Below are positions 1 to 6,518 of a stretch of 11,802 nt of DNA, one piece after another (the first letter of the stretch is position 1; every line of letters begins with the position of its first letter). This stretch comes from Spirochaetota bacterium. Its GTDB lineage: Bacteria; Spirochaetota; Spirochaetia; Treponematales; Breznakiellaceae. The position numbers and the translations under genes were made by a program. Where the stretch lies: assembly GCA_023398155.1 (NCBI GenBank), contig JAEWSV010000013.1:1-11802 (forward strand). Reading direction: 5' to 3'. The notes under the pieces were generated by a model, which saw only the letters and a list, made by a program, of their open reading frames with translations, did no database searches and was not told where the DNA came from.

Positions 1-243
1 CTGCTCTACCTCCGCGCTGATCGCCTGCCTGATGGCCGCCGTCTTCGGCGCCGGCGAGCCGCCCGCCGCCCCTTGCGCCGCCGAACCGCCCGCCGCCTCT
101 TCGGCCGCCGCGGAGGGCGCCGAAGCGACCGCAAAGGTGAAAAGCACGCAGAAGAAGAGGGAGACTGAATCAATACTTTTGTTTCGCGTAAAGGCGCAGG
201 GATCGCGAAGGAAGAGGGGCGCGAAGTTCAAGACGCGTCGCAT
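1..243 (-). CDS. N-terminal part of an unrecognised exported protein, cut by the window edge
   Basis: An open minus-strand frame runs from ATG at 243 to the window edge (81 codons) without a stop. Codons from about 147 down are strongly G/C-ending, as in the neighbouring real genes. The translation has a hydrophobic stretch, SLFFCVLFTFAVASA, followed by SAAAEE, which resembles a signal peptide h-region and signal peptidase I site. After that comes a low-complexity Ala/Gly/Ser/Pro linker and the start of a charged helix (KTAAIRQAISAEVEQ). The export signal is the only functional clue, and no family can be named. The start is doubtful. ATG 243 has GGAGG only one base upstream, and it would give an unusually long n-region of about 27 residues, most of it encoded by the inverted repeat at 182-281. 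The in-frame GTG at 147 would leave a signal peptide without positive charge. It lies 56 bases after the LolA-like gene and may belong to the same operon. Confidence 0.5.
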   Translation of the reverse strand, partial: MRRVLNFAPLFLRDPCAFTRNKSIDSVSLFFCVLFTFAVASAPSAAAEEAAGGSAAQGAAGGSPAPKTAAIRQAISAEVEQ

Positions 244-281
244 TCCTCCACCCTCTGCGTCCTTTGCGCCTTTGCGCGAAA
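182..281. repeat. Imperfect inverted repeat of CGCAAAGG-like units, possible REP/MITE-like element
   Basis: The left arm at 182-211 (TTTCGCGTAAAGGCGCAGGG and onward) is mirrored by the reverse complement of 252-281 (TTTCGCGCAAAGGCGCAAAG and onward). About 22 of 30 positions match, and the first 17 differ at only one base. Roughly 40 bases separate the arms. The right arm is itself built from short direct units of the form CGCAAAGG. Similar CGCAAAG-rich palindromes are, from general knowledge, scattered between genes in many bacteria; whether this one is multicopy here cannot be seen. It fills most of the gap between the LolA-like gene and the exported-protein gene and supplies the latter's apparent ATG. 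There is no T-tract, so it is not a classical intrinsic terminator. Confidence 0.6.
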
Positions 282-299
282 TCTTCTTATACGAAGCCC

Positions 300-1034
300 T
301 CATGGCGCGCGCCTCAGGGCCTGGACGGTGAAGGCGGAGACCGGCGGCAGGTCGGCGCTGTAGCGCGAAAGCTTCACCCGCTGCTTTTCCTTGTGGATCT
401 CGTCGGTGAGGGAGAACTCGGTGAGCAGGGTCTTGCCGCCTATCGACTCGTATTTCTCGTACCTGATCGTCTTCATGAGGGTGCCGCTCTTCCCGCGGCA
501 GCGGGCTTCAAGGGGGCGCCAGTCCGCGTCCGTCACGAGGTCCACCGCGTCGTAGGTGGCGCCCGCGCCGGCTATGGCCGCGAGCGTAAGAACGGCTTTC
601 CCGCCCTCCTCCGCCACCTTCTCGACCCGGTACATGGTGCGGTAGTTGATGCGGGAGACGTCGCCCGCGGAGGCCTGGCCGAAGAGGATCTGTCGCGGCG
701 AGATGCGGAGGGCGCTCTTCATGCCCGGCTCGAATAGCCAGAAGGTGTTGCCGCGCACGAGGACCGCGCGGCCTCGTTGGCCCACCGGCTCCAGGTAGCG
801 CACCAGGGCCGACTCATCGCCGTCCATCCGTACGGCGACGCGCATCAAGCTCACCTCGCCCGCCGCGTCCTCGGTCCAGAAATCGAAAGAGAAACCGCCT
901 TCGGCGAAGCACCTGTAGCCGTCGGCCTTGGCCAGGATGGCGTCCCCGTCCGGCGCTTCGGCCCAGGCAAGGCTCATCGCCAGCGAACAGAAAATAATGG
1001 CGAGGCGGAAGCCGCGCGCCGATCGAATTCGCAT
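300..1034 (-). CDS. LolA-like periplasmic carrier, outer membrane lipoprotein-sorting protein family
   Basis: This 244-residue protein has a cleavable signal peptide (residues 1-25, ending SLAWA before EAPDGD). The mature part resembles the LolA-like family annotated as outer membrane lipoprotein-sorting protein: an alternating beta-strand half-barrel with the typical central segment NTFWLFEPGMKSALRI (about 96-111), followed by a GQASAGDVSRINY stretch and a C-terminal TLLTEFSLTDEIHKEKQRVKLS hairpin. Members are thought to shield a lipid or acyl chain between inner-membrane transporters and the outer membrane; this function is inferred from the fold family. The gene starts nine bases after the permease stop, with GAGGAG correctly placed before ATG 1034, so it is almost certainly co-transcribed and co-functional with the ABC pair. 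It is longer than classical LolA (about 180 mature residues), which fits the LolA-like group rather than LolA itself. The cargo is not determinable. Confidence 0.8.
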   Translation of the reverse strand: MRIRSARGFRLAIIFCSLAMSLAWAEAPDGDAILAKADGYRCFAEGGFSFDFWTEDAAGEVSLMRVAVRMDGDESALVRYLEPVGQRGRAVLVRGNTFWLFEPGMKSALRISPRQILFGQASAGDVSRINYRTMYRVEKVAEEGGKAVLTLAAIAGAGATYDAVDLVTDADWRPLEARCRGKSGTLMKTIRYEKYESIGGKTLLTEFSLTDEIHKEKQRVKLSRYSADLPPVSAFTVQALRRAP

Positions 1035-1043
1035 GATTACTCC

Positions 1044-2186
1044 TCAATTCCTTTCGAAAAGAAGGTCTATGAGCGCCGTCTTCCTGAGGCCCGCCGAGGC
1101 GATGAGGCCGGCGGCCGCCGCGCAGGAGAGGGACAGGCCGGCCGCCAGGAAATAGGCGGCGGGCTCGCTCTTGAGCGTCAAGTGGAGCGGAGAGCTGATC
1201 GTGGGCGGCGGCGGAAAGGTGACGCCTCCCGCAAGGTTGACGACGGCGCAGGCGGCGAGCGAAAGGACGCTCCCCGCGACGCAGGCCGCCAGAGCGAGGA
1301 AAACCGACTCCAGCACGAGGACGCGCACGAGGTGCGCGCTCGGCGTCCCCAGGGAAAGCATCGTCCCCAGCTCGACGCCGCGCTCCCAGGTGGAGAGGAG
1401 CATGACATTGGCGAGGGCCAGGAGGATCACGAAGCCGACGACCACGAAGATGACGCGGAAGTTGTCCTCGTACACCCGGATGATCGAATTGATCTCCGTG
1501 TTCCCCAGCTCCGCGGCCTGCCAATCGCAATCGGCGAGGCCGGGCCAAGCCTGGGCCTCCCGGATCAGGGCCGACCGGTCGCCGGCTCCGGAGGTCCAGA
1601 CGCGGACCCGGTTGACCCGGCTAACCTTCCCGGCCGCGGCGAAGGCTTCCAGGGGGAGGCGGACGTAGAAGCGGTCCCGCGTCGTCACCTCCGTCTCCAC
1701 GATGTTTTCCAGGTTGAGCGTGAGGCCGACCCCGCCGACGAAGGCGGAGAACTCGTCGCCCGCCTTGAGCTCCAGGCTCTCGGCGAGGGCCGCGCCGAGC
1801 TCGGCCTTCACCGCGCCGTCCGTCTCCCAGTCGTCGAAGGCGCCCTCCACCGCTTCCCCGCTCACCGGCGCCGACCGCAGCTCTGTCCCCACGAGGCCGT
1901 CCACTTCCATGCTCGCCGAAAGGCGGGTGAACTTTCCGACGGAAGCGGCCCGTTCTTTGATGGCGAGGTACGTTTCCCAGCTAAGCTCTGTCCCCGCCTT
2001 GGGGCTGAAGGAAAAGTGCCCGTTCGACTCGTACCGGGATTTCCTCACCTGGTCGAACATGTCGGCGTAGCCCGCGCGGATGAGGGTGACCGTCAGGAAG
2101 GCGGCGCAGAGGAGCGCCGTGAGCGAGAGGCTCCGCTTGGGCGATCGCAGGAGGTTGCGGGAAGCGATGGCGATCGATGGGCTCAT
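1044..2186 (-). CDS. FtsX/MacB-fold ABC transporter permease (LolC/LolE-like)
   Basis: The 380-residue protein has the four-TM layout of the MacB/LolCE/FtsX superfamily. TM1 is at about 19-37, a large periplasmic domain spans roughly 40-240, TM2 is at 243-266, TM3 at about 293-316 and TM4 at about 343-365. The cytoplasmic coupling loop after TM2 contains the characteristic STWERGVELGTMLSLGT stretch (265-281), which matches the family's RxxExGxLxAxG-type signature. Such permeases do not pump through a channel; ATPase cycles drive periplasmic movements that release lipoproteins or push substrates out. Its ATG overlaps the ATPase stop as ATGA, with GAGG seven bases upstream, so the two subunits are translationally coupled. 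Only one permease gene is present, so a homodimer like MacB is more likely than a LolC/LolE heterodimer. Lipoprotein or lipid extraction rather than drug efflux is inferred from the adjacent LolA-like gene. Confidence 0.88.
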   Translation of the reverse strand: MSPSIAIASRNLLRSPKRSLSLTALLCAAFLTVTLIRAGYADMFDQVRKSRYESNGHFSFSPKAGTELSWETYLAIKERAASVGKFTRLSASMEVDGLVGTELRSAPVSGEAVEGAFDDWETDGAVKAELGAALAESLELKAGDEFSAFVGGVGLTLNLENIVETEVTTRDRFYVRLPLEAFAAAGKVSRVNRVRVWTSGAGDRSALIREAQAWPGLADCDWQAAELGNTEINSIIRVYEDNFRVIFVVVGFVILLALANVMLLSTWERGVELGTMLSLGTPSAHLVRVLVLESVFLALAACVAGSVLSLAACAVVNLAGGVTFPPPPTISSPLHLTLKSEPAAYFLAAGLSLSCAAAAGLIASAGLRKTALIDLLFERN

Positions 2187-2875
2187 CGATCGGCCTCGAG
2201 CTTGCCGTCTACGAGCCGGATGACGCGGCCGGCCCGCTTCATCACTTCTCCGTCGTGGGTCGCCAGGATGAGGGTGGTCCCCTCGGCCGCCTGGAGTTCC
2301 TCCAGCGCGTCCAGGATGCCGGCGCCGGTCGCGTGGTCCAGGTTGGCCGTCGGCTCGTCGGCGAAGACCACCGCGGGCCGGTTCATGAGGGCGCGGGCAA
2401 CCGCCACCCGCTGCCGCTGGCCGCCCGAAAGCTGGTGGGGCTTCTTGCGTAGTTGGTCCGCGAGCCCCACGCGGGAGAGCAGCTCCTCGGCCCGCTCCCG
2501 CGCGGCCCGCTTCGCCTCCGGCATCCGCTCGTAGATCAAGGCCGGGTAGACGACGTTCTCCAGCGCGCTCAGCACGGGGAGCAGGTTGAAGCTCTGGAAG
2601 ATGAAGCCGATGTCCCGGTTGCGGACGCGGGCCAGGTCCGCGTCGGGAAGAGAACCGAGGTCGTTTCCCATGAACCAGATCTCGCCCGAGCTCGGCCGGT
2701 CGAAGCCGGCGCCGAGCTGCAGGAGCGTGGACTTGCCCGAACCCGAGGGCCCGACCACCGCCGCGAACTCTCCGCGGCTGAAGTCCACCGAGACCGAGTC
2801 CAGGGCCATGGCCGCCGTCTCGCCGAGCCGGTACTCGCGGCTCACGCCGCTGAGGCGCAGGATGCTCTCACCCAC
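2183..2875 (-). CDS. ABC transporter ATP-binding protein, LolD/MacB type
   Basis: With the GTG start at 2875 the protein has 230 residues, the usual length for LolD-type ATPases. All motifs are intact: Walker A GPSGSGKST (42-50), Q-loop Gln94 in FIFQSFNLLP, signature LSGGQRQRVAVARAL (149-163), Walker B AVVFADEPTANLD (168-180) and H-loop His207 in LATHD. FQSFNLLP and DEPTANLD are typical of the LolD/MacB/FtsE branch, where the ATPase dimer energises an FtsX-fold permease. The GTG is preferred over an in-frame ATG at 2911. It has GGAGG at ideal spacing and overlaps the upstream lipoprotein gene by only eight bases, whereas the longer form would add an Arg-rich tail (RGCGRRRRP) of shadow sequence. 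The stop overlaps the permease start (ATGA). Confidence 0.93.
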   Translation of the reverse strand: MGESILRLSGVSREYRLGETAAMALDSVSVDFSRGEFAAVVGPSGSGKSTLLQLGAGFDRPSSGEIWFMGNDLGSLPDADLARVRNRDIGFIFQSFNLLPVLSALENVVYPALIYERMPEAKRAARERAEELLSRVGLADQLRKKPHQLSGGQRQRVAVARALMNRPAVVFADEPTANLDHATGAGILDALEELQAAEGTTLILATHDGEVMKRAGRVIRLVDGKLEADR

Positions 2876-3617
2876 GGTCGGCCTCCGCCGCCTTCCGCAG
2901 CCGCGCGTCATCGTAGATGGGAAGGTCGGCGCTGAAGGACGATTCCGCTTCGTCGATCTCCGCTTGGCTCTCCTTGTCGGGATAGATACCCCGCAGGGTT
3001 ACGAAGACCCAGGCGAGCTGATCCGCTATTCCCGGATTCAAGGACCACGCGCCTGACCGGTAGCGGTCAAGGGTGTCGGCGAGAATGTCCAGGACCTCTT
3101 CTTTAGCGCCGACCACCGCGGGGAAGGAGGCGTAGGTGGAGGCTTGGTAGATGAAGACGGCCTCGTCCTCCGGGAACTCTTCGCGGAGCGTCTCGAAGGA
3201 TGACATGCCCTTACGCAGCCAGCTCAGCTGGTCCTCGATCTTCTTGGCCTCCCCGGCCATCTTGGACTGGGCGACGGCCAGGTAGATCCGCGCCATGACG
3301 TCGCCGGAGAGGAGGTCCTCGTGTTTCCCGAACAACTCGATGGCCGCCTCGTTCTCGTCCAACTCCATCGCCTGGATGGCGAGCATGGCGCGCAGCGCCT
3401 CGGCCTCGGCGGCACCATCCGCGCCGCTCGCTGCGGCCGCGTCGTTAGCGGCGGCGCCGTCAATAGCGGCGAGCTTGGACTCCCAGCCCGCGAGCCGGGT
3501 CATCGCCTCGGCCCGCCGCTCCTTCTCTGCCTTCCGTTGAGCGGCGGTCGGACCGCCGCAGGAGGACAGGGCGAGGGCGGCCATGGCCGCGCACATTACG
3601 ATCGCTACGCGGTTCAT
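2868..3617 (-). CDS. Lipoprotein with TPR-like helical repeats, first partner of the ABC ATPase gene
   Basis: The 249-residue product begins MNRVAIVMCAAMAALALSSC, a short charged n-region and hydrophobic core ending in the lipobox LSSC (Cys20), so it should be lipid-anchored. The rest is almost entirely helical. A Lys/Glu/Arg-rich segment (about 26-45) is followed by an Ala/Asp linker, then amphipathic helices resembling tetratricopeptide or TatT-like packing, with a proline-delimited helix pair around EEFPEDEAVFIYQAS and a LDRY motif. I recognise no catalytic residues, so a scaffold or adaptor role is inferred. AGGAGGG before ATG 3617 supports the start, which overlaps the preceding lipoprotein stop (ATGA). 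About 80 residues align without gaps to the upstream lipoprotein, with about 16% identity but matching motif positions, which suggests an ancient tandem duplication. Its position next to the LolD-type ATPase suggests it serves the transporter or is one of its cargoes. Confidence 0.82.
   Translation of the reverse strand: MNRVAIVMCAAMAALALSSCGGPTAAQRKAEKERRAEAMTRLAGWESKLAAIDGAAANDAAAASGADGAAEAEALRAMLAIQAMELDENEAAIELFGKHEDLLSGDVMARIYLAVAQSKMAGEAKKIEDQLSWLRKGMSSFETLREEFPEDEAVFIYQASTYASFPAVVGAKEEVLDILADTLDRYRSGAWSLNPGIADQLAWVFVTLRGIYPDKESQAEIDEAESSFSADLPIYDDARLRKAAEADRG
2882..2886 (-). promoter_or_regulatory. Ribosome binding site GGAGG that fixes a GTG start
   Basis: On the minus strand GGAGG is followed by CCGACC (six bases) and then GTG at 2875, which opens the ABC ATPase gene. 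The GTG overlaps the stop of the preceding lipoprotein gene within GTGGGTGA, an arrangement that favours translational coupling. Confidence 0.7.
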
Positions 3618-4321
3618 ATCGATCCCTCCTTTTTCGTTCCGCTGTCAGCGCTGAGCGCGGCGGCCTTCTCCCGGTACTTCTGGGCCAGGGGCGCCTTGCC
3701 GCGGAGCTCAAGCTCCTGGGCCTTGAGCTCTAAGAGCCGGGCCGGCGGGAACGCGGAGGCGAAAGCGGCCGGATCCGCCGCGTAGCGGTCCAGGAGCGTC
3801 TGCAGGTCGGAGGTCACCGTATCCAGCCGCTTGAACATGGGGGGCAGTTCGATGGAGCACTCCACGCGGATGGCCCGCACCGTAATATCCGCGGGGGCGG
3901 CCGCCACCGCGGCGTCGGCTTCTTTGAGCCCGTCGTCCACCTCGCGGACCTTGGTGATCACCGAGGACGCGTCCCGCGCCTGGATCATATGGAGGGAGCC
4001 AAGGTAGGCGCGGGTAAGGGGCGACTCGCGATAGGCCAAGGAGGCCTTGAGGTAGCGCACGCCCTTTTTCCCGAGCGGCTCGGCATAGGCGTTCTGGAGG
4101 TCGTGGCAGAGGTTGCCCGCCTCCAGGAAGAGCGCCGCGCGCCGCGCCCGTTCAGGCTCGCCCATACTCTTATCCGGCTTGATCTCCGCCGGGAGCTTGG
4201 CCTCTATCGCGGCGAGCTTCTCCAGCTCGTCGGCCGGGGCCCCCTTGGCCTCGCCCTTCGCTGCGAGCGTCGCGCAGGCGGCCAGGAACAGGGCGAGCGA
4301 CACAAAAATCGATCTTTTCAT
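3614..4321 (-). CDS. Helical lipoprotein, probable paralogue of the following lipoprotein
   Basis: The 235-residue protein starts at ATG 4321, which has GGAGG six bases upstream. An in-frame codon at 4405 would add 28 residues of sequence overlapping the previous gene and is rejected. The N-terminus MKRSIFVSLALFLAAC gives a compact signal with lipobox LAAC (Cys16). Signal peptidase I cleavage further on (near LAAKG) is a less likely alternative. The mature part is Ala/Leu/Glu-rich and helical, with TPR-like helix pairs. One of these contains AYLGSLHMIQARDA, and the stretch from there to TLLDRYAA aligns without gaps to residues of the downstream lipoprotein. I recognise no enzymatic motif. The gene follows the POTRA/barrel gene by 40 bases that contain a perfect palindrome, and its stop overlaps the next start. 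A periplasmic or outer-membrane-leaflet adaptor between the barrel protein and the ABC machine is the simplest inference. Confidence 0.8.
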   Translation of the reverse strand: MKRSIFVSLALFLAACATLAAKGEAKGAPADELEKLAAIEAKLPAEIKPDKSMGEPERARRAALFLEAGNLCHDLQNAYAEPLGKKGVRYLKASLAYRESPLTRAYLGSLHMIQARDASSVITKVREVDDGLKEADAAVAAAPADITVRAIRVECSIELPPMFKRLDTVTSDLQTLLDRYAADPAAFASAFPPARLLELKAQELELRGKAPLAQKYREKAAALSADSGTKKEGSI

Positions 4322-4327
4322 CACATA

Positions 4328-4332
4328 CCTCC
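4328..4332 (-). promoter_or_regulatory. Ribosome binding site GGAGG for the first lipoprotein
   Basis: On the minus strand GGAGG, then TATGTG, then ATG at 4321. This near-consensus site selects the start that opens a clean lipoprotein signal sequence over the longer frame beginning at 4405. Confidence 0.75.
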
Positions 4333-4342
4333 GTATACGATT

Positions 4343-4356
4343 CTCCCCGCGGGGAG
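4343..4356. promoter_or_regulatory. Perfect 14-bp palindrome CTCCCCGCGGGGAG in the intergenic gap
   Basis: The palindrome starts five bases after the stop of the POTRA/barrel gene and ends ten bases before the lipoprotein ribosome binding site. As RNA it could form a five-pair stem with a CGCG loop, perhaps trimming read-through or protecting an mRNA end. As DNA it could be an operator. Its core CCCGCGGG also lies in the promoter spacer upstream of the LuxR-type gene. There is no T-tract, so it is not a standard terminator. Function is unproven. Confidence 0.35.
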
Positions 4357-4361
4357 TTCTC

Positions 4362-6485
4362 TCATTCGATTTCCAAGAACAAGGCGAACCGCGGCTCCCG
4401 CTCATCCGCGCCGGCTCCCTCGCTCGGCAAGCCGCAGGCCAGACCCAGGCTGAAGACGCGGTTCACCGGGGCGCTGAAGGCGCCCTTGAGGAGGAAGCCG
4501 ACGTTATGGTCCCAGACCGGCTCTTCGTCGTAGGCGTGCGAGCGGACTACGGTGAACTCGTAGTAGAGCTCGGGGATGAGGCTCAGCCGGGTAAAGCCGA
4601 GGCAGACCGCGCCGAGCGCGTCCAGGCCGAGGGTAAGGCGGGTGAGCGAGGCCAGCTCGCCGGAGATGAGGAGCGAAAGGTAGCGGCCCTCGTCGATGTC
4701 GGCCCAGAGGGGCTCGGCGATCGCGCCGCCGTCCAGGCGCCGGGGGATGTACTCCGCGCGTTCGTGGAGCGTGAGTCGGATGAGCCTATCAGCGCCGCTT
4801 CCGGAGGCTCCGCCCCAGAGCGTGAAGTCCCGGCGCAGGTCCCCCGAGACGGTAGCCTTCAGGGCGGCCTCGGCTGCATTCGCCCGCGGCGCGAGGGCGG
4901 AGAGGTCCCCTTCGACCCGCCCTTTAAGACCGCCTCTCCTCTGATAGGAATAGGCGCCGAGCGAGGATCGGAGCGAGAGAGTAGCGACGCCCTCGTACCG
5001 GTCTAGTTCTCCGCCCATACCCAAGAGCTCGAGTTCCGCTCGATCGGGCGCCTCGTAGTCGGGATAGAGGAAGTACCTGCCCGCGGCCCGATAGAGCGCG
5101 TATCCGGCGCCGAGGCCCAGCCGGACGTCGTCGCCGAAGGCGAGTCCCGCTTCGCCGGAAAGCGCGAGGCTCTCGTAGAGGTAATCGGCGCCTTCCGCGT
5201 TCGCGTCCTCCTGGACGCGGTGGCCGGCCTCCGCCGCGTAATACATCGAACCGTTCCCGACGGCGGGATCGCGATAGCAGAGGGCCTGAGTGTTGAGGCC
5301 GGCGATCGCCTGCAGTTCCTTGCCGGAGCGGAAGAGATTGCGGTAGCCGATCCATACGTCGTAGGGTTCGAAGTTGAAGTCCCACCAGAACCCGTCGGTC
5401 ACCGAGATCGTCACGACGACGTCCGCCGCGCCTCGGCCGCTTGCCGCAAAACCATAGCCCGCGTCTCGGCCGCGGCCTCTTGCGTCGTCGCCGCCCGCCG
5501 TCGCGTCAGCGTCTTCGACCACGCTCCGGTACGAAAGTCCGGCCCCGTAAAAACGCCCGGAAAAGGCCATGCGCTCCTCTATCCTCCGCATCGCCGTTTC
5601 CAGCTCGCCCCGCGAGAGGCGCTGCCCCGCTTCAAGCTCGCGGGCGAAGGAGAGGACGTACGCCTCGGTGAAGCAATCGGGCGTTTCCACCCGTACGGCC
5701 GCGACGCGGAGTTCCTCCTCCGGCGACTCGGACGGCGTTTCCTCCCCGAAAAGGGCGGCGAAGGTTTCCTCCTCGGTCCTCGCCTCAACGGATCCCGACC
5801 CGCGGGACGGAGGCCGGGACTCCGCCCCTTGGGTTGTCGCCTGAGCCATCGCCGGCCGGGCGCTCAAGCTGAAGGCGGAGGCGAAGACCAAGGCGGCCGC
5901 AAGGTGGGGGCCGCGCGGAGGCTTCGCGCCGCGGGCCTGCCGCGCCGAGAGGAAAATGCCGCTCGCGATATCGATGATGGAGACCGTCATGAGGCCGCCG
6001 ACCCCGAAGTAGAGGTAGGCGAGGCGGGGGAAGAGGGCCGCGTGCAACAACGCCGCGAGGGTGTAGGACGCGCCGAGGAGGAGGGAGAGGCGCCGGATAC
6101 GCCTGAAAGACCGTCCCAGGATCGCCGGCAGGAAGGCGTCGGCCAAGCTCGCCGCGCCGAGGCCGCAGGCGAAGAAAAGCCCCGTATGGGGAAAGAGCTC
6201 GTCGCCCTTGAAGAAGACGCTCAAGCCTGCCATGGAAGAGAAGCAGAGGACGGCGCCGAGCGGAAGGCGGGGAAAGGACCGGCCGTCGGTTCGCCCGACG
6301 CCGCTGCCGACGACGCCGCCGCCTTCGAGCCCGCCGAGCCCCCCGCGAAGAGCGAGGGCCAGGGAAAGCGCGGCGAGGGACAGAGCCCCCCAGGCCGCCG
6401 CGCTCCACGAGGTGAGAGGGAGAAGTACGGCGAAGAGGATTTGCGAAGAGAGCGCTACGTTGATGCTCGGGCGATCGGCGTTCAT
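4362..6485 (-). CDS. Fusion of polytopic membrane domain with POTRA and predicted outer membrane beta-barrel
   Basis: The frame from ATG 6485 gives 707 residues (a TTG at 6494 would add three). Residues 15-178 hold five or six hydrophobic helices separated by basic loops (RSFRRIRRL). Residues 185-214 form a complete signal-peptide pattern: basic ARQARGAKPPRG, hydrophobic LAAALVFASAFSL, then ARPAMA before QATTQG. After an acidic linker, 259-365 looks like a POTRA domain (VRVET..., helix FARELEAGQRLSRGELETAMRRIEERM, FYGAGLSYRS, then DVVVTISVTDG), interrupted by a low-complexity insert at about 322-354. Residues 366-707 are alternating amphipathic strands rich in Tyr/Leu/Gly, typical of an outer membrane barrel, ending FALFLEIE without the usual terminal aromatic. 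An Omp85-like relation is inferred; no barrel signature motif is certain. There is no strong ribosome binding site; translation may be coupled to the LuxR-type gene 33 bases upstream. A barrel cannot remain joined to inner-membrane helices, so internal cleavage at AMA is predicted. Confidence 0.75.
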   Translation of the reverse strand: MNADRPSINVALSSQILFAVLLPLTSWSAAAWGALSLAALSLALALRGGLGGLEGGGVVGSGVGRTDGRSFPRLPLGAVLCFSSMAGLSVFFKGDELFPHTGLFFACGLGAASLADAFLPAILGRSFRRIRRLSLLLGASYTLAALLHAALFPRLAYLYFGVGGLMTVSIIDIASGIFLSARQARGAKPPRGPHLAAALVFASAFSLSARPAMAQATTQGAESRPPSRGSGSVEARTEEETFAALFGEETPSESPEEELRVAAVRVETPDCFTEAYVLSFARELEAGQRLSRGELETAMRRIEERMAFSGRFYGAGLSYRSVVEDADATAGGDDARGRGRDAGYGFAASGRGAADVVVTISVTDGFWWDFNFEPYDVWIGYRNLFRSGKELQAIAGLNTQALCYRDPAVGNGSMYYAAEAGHRVQEDANAEGADYLYESLALSGEAGLAFGDDVRLGLGAGYALYRAAGRYFLYPDYEAPDRAELELLGMGGELDRYEGVATLSLRSSLGAYSYQRRGGLKGRVEGDLSALAPRANAAEAALKATVSGDLRRDFTLWGGASGSGADRLIRLTLHERAEYIPRRLDGGAIAEPLWADIDEGRYLSLLISGELASLTRLTLGLDALGAVCLGFTRLSLIPELYYEFTVVRSHAYDEEPVWDHNVGFLLKGAFSAPVNRVFSLGLACGLPSEGAGADEREPRFALFLEIE

Positions 6486-6518
6486 GCACGCCAATCTGCC
6501 CCGGGAAACGGCCTTTAC

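Noticed and set aside
182..281. Rho-independent terminator after the LolA-like gene
   Set aside because: The stem is imperfect, the loop is about 40 bases and there is no T-tract on the minus strand, so it fits a repeat element better than an intrinsic terminator.
32..331. 99-codon plus-strand open frame
   Set aside because: It crosses the inverted repeat and lies opposite a minus-strand frame with better codon bias and a signal-peptide-like segment.
2183..2186. Frameshift between ATPase and permease
   Set aside because: The four-base ATGA overlap has both reading frames complete with all family motifs, so it is normal translational coupling.
777..2534. 585-codon plus-strand open frame
   Set aside because: It lies opposite the permease and ATPase genes, whose motifs are intact. 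Its translation is rich in Arg/Gly/Glu/Asp without hydrophobic segments or motifs, typical of an antisense shadow in high-GC DNA.
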